Shown: piece after piece, positions 57,583 through 64,000 of the stretch | Position numbering within the stretch: position 1 is the stretch's first letter | Layout: each line of letters starts with the position of its first letter | Source: Lelliottia nimipressuralis | GTDB lineage: Bacteria; Pseudomonadota; Gammaproteobacteria; Enterobacterales; Enterobacteriaceae | Direction of reading: 5' to 3' | DNA: 64,000 bases | Assembly (NCBI RefSeq): GCF_004115925.1 | Contig: NZ_SDDX01000008.1 | Coordinates: forward strand, 248,001 to 312,000 | Made by a program: the position numbers and the translations under genes | Notes under the pieces: model-generated | Told to the model about the DNA's origin: nothing | Seen by the model: only the letters and a program-made list of their open reading frames with translations | The model's database searches: none

Positions 57583-58761
57583 TTAACGAGCGACCCAACC
57601 AAGAGTTCGCTGCGCCAGCACGTCGCGTGCCGGAATGAATAGTTCCATCGCCATCAGGCCCGCGTTGCGCCCGGCTACCAGCGGCGCCCAGCGATTCGCG
57701 AACAGATGCACCAGGCCATCGGTCACACCGACGGTCGCCTCTTTATCTGCCTGACGGCGTTTCTGATACTGACAAAGCACGGAGTAAGCACCGCAATCGT
57801 CGCGATCCTGCCATGCCTGCGCCAGCGTCTCCGCCAGGCTCATGACATCGCGTAATCCTAAGTTAAACCCCTGCCCGGCAATCGGATGCAGGGTTTGCGC
57901 CGCATTCCCGACTAACGCCACACGATGAGACACGGAGCGCGACGCGGTGGTCAATGCCAGCGGATAGGCGGCGCGTTTCCCGGCGTGGGTGATTCGCCCT
58001 AAACGCCAGCCAAAGGCTTTTTGCAGTTCATCGCAAAAACGCGCATCTGACCAGGCCATCACGTCATCCATAACATCCAATGCGTGGCACCAGACCAGCG
58101 AACTGCGGCCAGCGGACATGGGCAGCATCGCCAGTGGGCCGTGCTCGGTAAAACGTTCAAAGGCGCGGCCCTGATGAGGCACAGCGGTGGAAACGTTAGC
58201 GATCACCGCCGCTTGACCATAAGGCTGCTGCTGCCATTCGATACCGCATTGGGTGGCAAGCGCAGAACGGGAGCCGTCTGCGGCCACCAGCAGTTTGCCG
58301 TCCAGCACATTGCCGTTATCCAGCGTCACGCTCACACTCGCTTCACTGCGGGTGAAGCTTGCGACGCGCGCCGGGCAGTGCAGCGTTACGCCAGGCGCAT
58401 CCTGCAATAAGCGGAACAGGCGCTGCCCCACGTCGTGCAGTTCGACCACCTGCCCGAGGGCATTAATGTGGTAATCCTGGGCATCGAGCGTAACAAAACC
58501 GGCGTGGCCGCGATCGCTGACGTGAACGGTTTTGATCGACGTCGCGCACTCGGCAATCGCCTGCCAGATACCCAGGCGCGACAGATGCTGGCAGGTCCCC
58601 TGCGCCAGCGCAATCGCACGGGCATCAAAACCTGGATGCTGCGCCGTCTGCGGCGCAACGGCTTCAACCAGGTGAACGGGGAGCTGGCCGTGCGTCAGCT
58701 GTGAGATGGCCAGCGCGAGCGTCGCCCCCGTCATGCCACCGCCCACAATGATCACGCTCAT
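57583..58761 (-). CDS. ubiH: 2-octaprenyl-6-methoxyphenol hydroxylase UbiH
   Basis: FAD monooxygenase of 392 residues (E. coli 392), paralogous to UbiI, for the C1 hydroxylation step of ubiquinone. FAD motif GGGMTGATLALAISQ, AADGSRSALA, and GNAAQTLHPIAGQGFNLG. The ATG overlaps the pepP stop (ATGA), so the two are coupled. Confidence 0.96.
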   Translation of the reverse strand: MSVIIVGGGMTGATLALAISQLTHGQLPVHLVEAVAPQTAQHPGFDARAIALAQGTCQHLSRLGIWQAIAECATSIKTVHVSDRGHAGFVTLDAQDYHINALGQVVELHDVGQRLFRLLQDAPGVTLHCPARVASFTRSEASVSVTLDNGNVLDGKLLVAADGSRSALATQCGIEWQQQPYGQAAVIANVSTAVPHQGRAFERFTEHGPLAMLPMSAGRSSLVWCHALDVMDDVMAWSDARFCDELQKAFGWRLGRITHAGKRAAYPLALTTASRSVSHRVALVGNAAQTLHPIAGQGFNLGLRDVMSLAETLAQAWQDRDDCGAYSVLCQYQKRRQADKEATVGVTDGLVHLFANRWAPLVAGRNAGLMAMELFIPARDVLAQRTLGWVAR

Positions 58762-60071
58762 ACGCGCGCCGCCGCCATCAGAGCTTCGATCTCATCGGCC
58801 TTTTTGACCACGGAAGCCGTGAGGTTTTCGTTACCGTATTCGGTGATCACGATGTCGTCTTCAATACGAATACCAATCCCGCGATACTCGGCAGGGACAT
58901 CCGCATCGGGCGCGATATACAGGCCCGGTTCAACGGTTAACACCATCCCCGGCTCAAGGGCGCGCGAACGATCCGGACCGTAGCCGCCGACATCGTGGAC
59001 ATCCAGCCCCAGCCAGTGGCTCAGGCCGTGCATAAAGAACGCGCGGTGGGCGTTGTCGGCAATTAACTCTTCCACGTCGCCCTTGAGGATGCCCAGTTTC
59101 ACCAGCCCGTTCACCATGATGCGGATCACCGAGCCAGTCACGTCCTGAATGGAGGTTCCCGGACGGAACAGCGTTAACGCGGTTTCCAGTGATTCCAGCA
59201 CGATGTCGTAAACAGCGCGCTGCGCAGGGCTAAATTTGCCGTTCACCGGGAAGGTGCGGGTGATGTCACCGGCGTAACCGCGATATTCACACCCGGCGTC
59301 GATCAGCACCAGATCGCCATCACGCAGTTCGCTTTCGTTTTCGGTGTAGTGCAGGATGCAGCCATTTTCCCCGCCGCCCACAATCGTGTTGTAGGACGGG
59401 AAGCGCGCCCCGTGGCGGTTGAATTCATGAAGAATTTCGCCTTCGAGCTGATACTCGAACATTCCCGGACGGCACTTTTCCATGGCGCGGGTATGGGCCA
59501 GCGCACTGATTTCACCCGCGCGGCGCATCACATCCAGCTCTTCCGGCGATTTAAACAGCCGCATTTCATAAACGATTGGGCGCCAGTCCGTCAGGGACGC
59601 GGGTGCCGATAAATTTTGACGAGAGCCTTTACGCAGTTTATCCAGCGCCGCAAACACCAGTTCATCGGCGTAAGCGTATTCGCCCTGAGCGTGATACACC
59701 ACGTCCAGACCGTTGAGCAATTGATAGAGCTGGTCGTTGATTTCGCTGAAAGCCAGCGCGCGTTCCACGCCGAGTTTCTCTGGCGCGGCGTCTTGCCCTA
59801 AGCGGCGGCCAAACCAGATTTCGGCGGCCAGATCGCGAACGCGGTTAAAGAGAACGCTGTGGTTGTGGGTGTCATCGCTCTTAATCAGCACCAGTACCGC
59901 TTCAGGCTCATTAAAGCCGGTGAAGTACCAGAAATCGCTGCTCTGTCGATAGGGATATTCGCTGTCATTGCTGCGTGTGGCTTCCGGTGCGGCAAAAATC
60001 AGTGCCGCGCTGCCCGGCTGCATGTGGGCTAAAAGCGCCTGGCGGCGGCGAAGAAACTCCTGTTGAGTCAT
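58758..60071 (-). CDS. pepP: Xaa-Pro aminopeptidase P
   Basis: Di-manganese aminopeptidase of 437 residues (E. coli 441) that removes N-terminal residues before proline. Metal ligands lie in LIDAGCEYRGYAGDITR, HGLSHWLGLDVHD, TVEPGLY and GIRIEDD. The start MTQQEFLRRRQ has GGAGG 5 bases before it; the frame extends 30 codons further, into ygfB, without homology. Confidence 0.96.
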   Translation of the reverse strand: MTQQEFLRRRQALLAHMQPGSAALIFAAPEATRSNDSEYPYRQSSDFWYFTGFNEPEAVLVLIKSDDTHNHSVLFNRVRDLAAEIWFGRRLGQDAAPEKLGVERALAFSEINDQLYQLLNGLDVVYHAQGEYAYADELVFAALDKLRKGSRQNLSAPASLTDWRPIVYEMRLFKSPEELDVMRRAGEISALAHTRAMEKCRPGMFEYQLEGEILHEFNRHGARFPSYNTIVGGGENGCILHYTENESELRDGDLVLIDAGCEYRGYAGDITRTFPVNGKFSPAQRAVYDIVLESLETALTLFRPGTSIQDVTGSVIRIMVNGLVKLGILKGDVEELIADNAHRAFFMHGLSHWLGLDVHDVGGYGPDRSRALEPGMVLTVEPGLYIAPDADVPAEYRGIGIRIEDDIVITEYGNENLTASVVKKADEIEALMAAARV

Positions 60072-60094
60072 GACACCCTCCTGTGCGTTCTTTT

Positions 60095-61169
<1,075 letters not shown>

Positions 61170-61210
61170 CACTTTGCAGTTGACTATGGTAGAGTGACTG
61201 TGAAGACAAA

Positions 61211-61394
61211 ATTTCTCTGAGATGTTCGCAAGCGGGCCAGTCCCCTGAGCCGATATTTCATACCACAAGAATGTGGCGCTCCATGGTCGGTGAGCATGCT
61301 CGGTTCGTCCGAGAAGCCTTAAGACTATGACGACACATTCACCTTGAACCAAGGGTTCAAGGGTTACAGCCTGCGGCGGCATCTCGGAGATTCC
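61211..61394 (+). ncRNA. ssrS: 6S RNA
   Basis: 184 bases from ATTTCTCTGAGATGTTCGCA to CTCGGAGATTCC, nearly identical to E. coli 6S RNA, with both ends pairing to close the long hairpin and the open central bubble that binds sigma-70 RNA polymerase. It lies between zapA and fau as in E. coli. Confidence 0.97.
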
Positions 61395-61418
61395 CCTTCT
61401 TTACTACCTTCATGCATC

Positions 61419-62015
61419 ATGACTCAATTTCCTGAAGTCCCTGCTTCCCGACAAGACATCCGTCAGTTAATCCGCAAACATCGTCGAGCGCTTTCGCCCG
61501 AACAACAAACGCATTTCGCCCAGCTCGCTGCCGCCCGTATGATGGCGTATCCCCCTGTGGTTATGGCCCATACCGTCGCCCTGTTTCTGTCGTTTGACGG
61601 CGAGCTGGATACCCAACCGCTGATCGAACAACTCTGGCGCGCCGGGAAAAAGGTCTATCTGCCGGTGCTGCACCCGTTCAGTCCGGGCAATCTGCTGTTT
61701 TTGCACTACCATCCGCACAGCGAACTGGTGGTGAACCGTCTGAAAATTAGCGAACCCAAACTCGATGTGCGCGATGTCCTCCCCCTGAGCGAGCTGGACG
61801 TTCTGATCACGCCGCTGGTGGCGTTTGATGAAAGCGGTCAGCGTCTCGGAATGGGCGGAGGATTTTACGATCGCACGCTGCAAAACTGGCAGCAGTATGG
61901 TTTGCAGCCGGTGGGCTATGCCCATGATTGTCAGGGCGTAAAAGCACTGCCGGTGGAGAAATGGGATATTCCGCTGCCCGCAGTGGTGACGCCGTCGAAA
62001 GTGTGGGAGTGGTGA
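61419..62015 (+). CDS. fau: 5-formyltetrahydrofolate cyclo-ligase
   Basis: 198 residues. Converts 5-formyl-THF to 5,10-methenyl-THF with ATP (E. coli YgfA/Fau). Conserved IRKHRRALSPEQQ, FLSFDGELDTQPL and the GQRLGMGGGFYDRTL motif. The start MTQFPEVP is 25 bases beyond the 6S RNA end and is co-transcribed with it in E. coli. A shorter start within the protein is possible. Confidence 0.93.
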   Translation: MTQFPEVPASRQDIRQLIRKHRRALSPEQQTHFAQLAAARMMAYPPVVMAHTVALFLSFDGELDTQPLIEQLWRAGKKVYLPVLHPFSPGNLLFLHYHPHSELVVNRLKISEPKLDVRDVLPLSELDVLITPLVAFDESGQRLGMGGGFYDRTLQNWQQYGLQPVGYAHDCQGVKALPVEKWDIPLPAVVTPSKVWEW

Positions 62016-62028
62016 GGTAAACAATAAA

Positions 62029-62056
62029 GCCGGGTGGCGGCTACGCTTAACCCGGC
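62029..62056. repeat. REP unit 1 of a pair after fau
   Basis: GCCGGGT-N14-ACCCGGC hairpin with the core GGCGGCTACGC, identical in type to 51424. Confidence 0.72.
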
Positions 62057-62080
62057 TTACGATTTGGATTCGCCAGAGAG

Positions 62081-62108
62081 GTCGGGTAAGGCGTCAGCGC
62101 CACCCGAC
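62081..62108. repeat. REP unit 2 of a pair after fau
   Basis: GTCGGGT-N14-ACCCGAC, inverted relative to unit 1 by its core (AAGGCGTCAGCGCC). Two inverted units make a BIME-like pair between convergent fau and serA. Confidence 0.7.
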
Positions 62109-62123
62109 ACAACAAACCGCAGA

Positions 62124-63356
62124 TTAGTACAACAGACGCGCGCGAATCGTACCCGGAATCGCCTTCATGCTCAGCAGCGCTTTCTCTGCCACATCTTCAT
62201 CTGCTTCGATATCAATAACCACATAGCCCATCTGCGAGTTAGTTTGCAGATACTGCGCGGCGATGTTGACGCTCTGCTCGGCAAAAATCTGGTTAATCGC
62301 GGTCAGCACGCCTGGACGGTTTTCGTGGATATGCAGTAGACGGCGACCGCCGTGCAGCGGCAGAGACACTTCCGGGAAGTTCACCGCAGACAGCGTAGAT
62401 CCGTTATCGGAATACTTGCTCAGTTTACCCGCCACTTCCAGACCGATATTTTCCTGCGCTTCCTGAGTCGAACCGCCAATGTGCGGCGTCAGGATCACGT
62501 TGTCGAATTCACACAGCGGAGAGGTGAACGGATCGCTGTTGGTGGCCGGCTCTGTCGGGAAGACGTCGATAGCCGCGCCCGCCAGATGCTTGCGCTTCAG
62601 GGCATCGCACAGGGCAGGAATATCCACTACCGTACCGCGAGCGGCATTGATCAGCAGTGCGCCCGGTTTCATCAGCGCCAGCTCTTCCGCACCCATCATA
62701 TTTTTGGTGGAGGCGTTTTCCGGCACGTGCAGGCTTACCACATCACTCATGTTCAGCAGATCGGAAAGATGCTGCACCTGGGTCGCGTTACCCAGCGGCA
62801 GTTTGTTTTCGATATCGTAGAAAAAGACATTCATGCCGAGAGATTCGGCCAGAATCCCCAGCTGCGTACCGATATGGCCGTAGCCGATAATCCCCAGCTT
62901 TTTACCGCGCGCTTCGAACGAGCCGGACGCCAGCTTGTTCCACACACCGCGGTGAGCTTTGGCGTTCGCCTCCGGAATACCGCGCAGCAGGAGCAGCAGC
63001 TCGCCAATCACTAACTCCGCCACGGAACGGGTGTTGGAGAAAGGTGCGTTAAAGACCGGCACGCCGCGTTTAGCTGCCGCATTCAGATCGACCTGATTGG
63101 TACCTATGCAGAAACAGCCAATAGCCACCAGCTTCTCAGCGCAGGCAATAACCTCTTCAGTCAGGTGAGTACGGGATCGCAGGCCAATGAAATGGGCATC
63201 ACGGATGGATTCTTTCAGCTGCTCAGTATCCAGCGCGCCTTTGTGGAATTCGATGTTGGTGTACCCTGCTGCACGAAGGTTATCGAGTGCTTTCTGATGC
63301 ACCCCTTCGACGAGCAGAAACTTAATCTTGTCTTTTTCCAGTGATACCTTTGCCAT
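62124..63356 (-). CDS. serA: D-3-phosphoglycerate dehydrogenase SerA
   Basis: 410 residues, as in E. coli. First step of serine synthesis, oxidising 3-phosphoglycerate with NAD. NAD motif GYGHIG at 158-163; catalytic Arg240, Glu269 and His292 are in place; the C-terminal ACT domain (from about 339) binds the inhibitor serine. Confidence 0.97.
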   Translation of the reverse strand: MAKVSLEKDKIKFLLVEGVHQKALDNLRAAGYTNIEFHKGALDTEQLKESIRDAHFIGLRSRTHLTEEVIACAEKLVAIGCFCIGTNQVDLNAAAKRGVPVFNAPFSNTRSVAELVIGELLLLLRGIPEANAKAHRGVWNKLASGSFEARGKKLGIIGYGHIGTQLGILAESLGMNVFFYDIENKLPLGNATQVQHLSDLLNMSDVVSLHVPENASTKNMMGAEELALMKPGALLINAARGTVVDIPALCDALKRKHLAGAAIDVFPTEPATNSDPFTSPLCEFDNVILTPHIGGSTQEAQENIGLEVAGKLSKYSDNGSTLSAVNFPEVSLPLHGGRRLLHIHENRPGVLTAINQIFAEQSVNIAAQYLQTNSQMGYVVIDIEADEDVAEKALLSMKAIPGTIRARLLY

Positions 63357-63592
63357 TTACCCGACCCTGTTTTGTCTGAACTGATGTTGTGCTGGATTTA
63401 AATCCGCTCCCGCCAACATATCAAAAAAAACTATTGCAGCAATATGAACGTTTGCGTCGTCACTCTGAAGAAAAGTCATCCAGGGCGAAATGTCAGAGGA
63501 AAATGCTGTGGATAATCAGGAAAGCGGCAGGATCGTCAGAACAGGTCAAAAAACGTGACACAAGTCACCGAATTTCGCTTTTGAAAAATATT

Positions 63593-63613
63593 TAGCGGGG
63601 GGAAGGCTCCCCC
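63593..63613 (-). terminator. terminator of rpiA
   Basis: On the minus strand GGGGGG-AGCCTT-CCCCCC just after the rpiA stop, followed by GCTAAATATTTTT. Confidence 0.75.
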
Positions 63614-63620
63614 CGTCAGA

Positions 63621-64000
63621 TCATTTTACGATGGTTTTCACGCCGTCAGCGGTGCCAATCAGCGCCACATCCGCGCCACGGTTGGCGAATAGCCCTACCG
63701 TCACTACGCCTGGAATGGCGTTAATGGCATTTTCCATCGCCACGGCGTCCATAATCTCCATACCGTGAACGTCGAGGATGACGTTACCGTTGTCAGTCAC
63801 CACGCCCTGGCGATATTCCGGACGACCGCCCAGTTTCACCAGCTGACGCGCCACTGCGCTGCGCGCCATCGGAATGACTTCAACCGGCAGCGGGAAGTTA
63901 CCGAGAATATCCACCTGCTTAGACGCATCCGCGATACAGATGAATTTATCCGCGACGGAAGCGATGATCTTTTCACGCGTCAGGGCAGCACCGCCGCCTT
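63621..64000 (-). CDS. rpiA: ribose-5-phosphate isomerase A, 5' end outside window
   Basis: The last 125 residues of RpiA (E. coli residues 95-219), cut by the right window edge. The visible part starts [10 protein letters not shown] and runs to [11 protein letters not shown], with [13 protein letters not shown] and [14 protein letters not shown]. It interconverts ribose 5-phosphate and ribulose 5-phosphate. Convergent position beside serA as in E. coli. Confidence 0.96.
   Translation of the reverse strand, partial: GGGAALTREKIIASVADKFICIADASKQVDILGNFPLPVEVIPMARSAVARQLVKLGGRPEYRQGVVTDNGNVILDVHGMEIMDAVAMENAINAIPGVVTVGLFANRGADVALIGTADGVKTIVK

Noticed and set aside
63389..63595. 68-codon frame between serA and rpiA
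   Set aside because: Covers the serA promoter region, no recognisable product and a poor start context.

Overview
The window is a chromosomal segment of an Enterobacter/Lelliottia-type member of the Enterobacteriaceae. Protein sequences are very close to the E. coli K-12 proteins I remember, and gene order follows the E. coli tas-rpiA stretch: tas, lplT, aas, omrA/omrB, galR, lysA, lysR, racD(ygeA), araE, kduD, kduI, yqeF, yqeG, glyU, ygeR, idi, lysS, prfB, recJ, dsbC, xerD, fldB, ygfX, sdhE, ygfZ, yqfA, yqfB, bglA, ygfF, gcvPHT, ubiI, ubiH, pepP, ygfB, zapA, ssrS (6S RNA), fau, serA, rpiA. GC-rich coding, enterobacterial REP hairpins and one ERIC element support this placement. I saw no phage, insertion sequence or CRISPR array.

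Three blocks depart from the E. coli order. (1) 6.2-11.7 kb, between galR and lysA: a PTS EIIC, a GH1 phospho-glycosidase, an ExuR/UxuR-like GntR regulator, an amber-interrupted GNAT gene and a divergent LacI-type regulator. This looks like a beta-glucoside uptake locus. Two sites of the UxuR type (TTGG-N4-CCAA) lie in its control region, and an ERIC element sits in its leader. (2) 14.8-28.2 kb: an oligogalacturonide (pectin fragment) locus built around araE, kduD and kduI. It holds the KdgM porin, TogMNAB ABC transporter, two oligogalacturonate lyases, KdgF, KduI and KduD, and carries at least six KdgR-type boxes. A fepE homologue (O-antigen chain length) lies inside it. No pectate lyase is present, so the locus imports and finishes off oligomers made elsewhere. 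The route is KdgM (outer membrane), TogMNAB (inner membrane), Ogl, then KdgF-assisted ring opening to DKI, KduI and KduD to 2-keto-3-deoxygluconate. (3) 29.8-36.8 kb, between yqeF and ygeR: a PACE efflux gene with a divergent LysR regulator, a GNAT, an Lrp-type regulator with a divergent LysE exporter, yjdJ-yjdI, and a LysR regulator divergent from an NAD(P)H:quinone oxidoreductase, up to tRNA-Gly(CCC). In E. coli part of this interval holds the ETT2 remnant.

The rest, 36.8-64 kb, is conserved housekeeping sequence: the xerD-dsbC-recJ-prfB-lysS operon (with the RF2 frameshift), the glycine cleavage operon with PurR and GcvA-type sites, the ygfB-pepP-ubiH-ubiI operon, and ssrS-fau. An RpiR-family regulator sits between yqfB and bglA.

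Most functional calls rest on remembered homologues and on motifs counted in the sequence. Regulatory sites are pattern matches made by eye. The partial gene at the left edge and the start of the GntR gene are the least certain coding calls.
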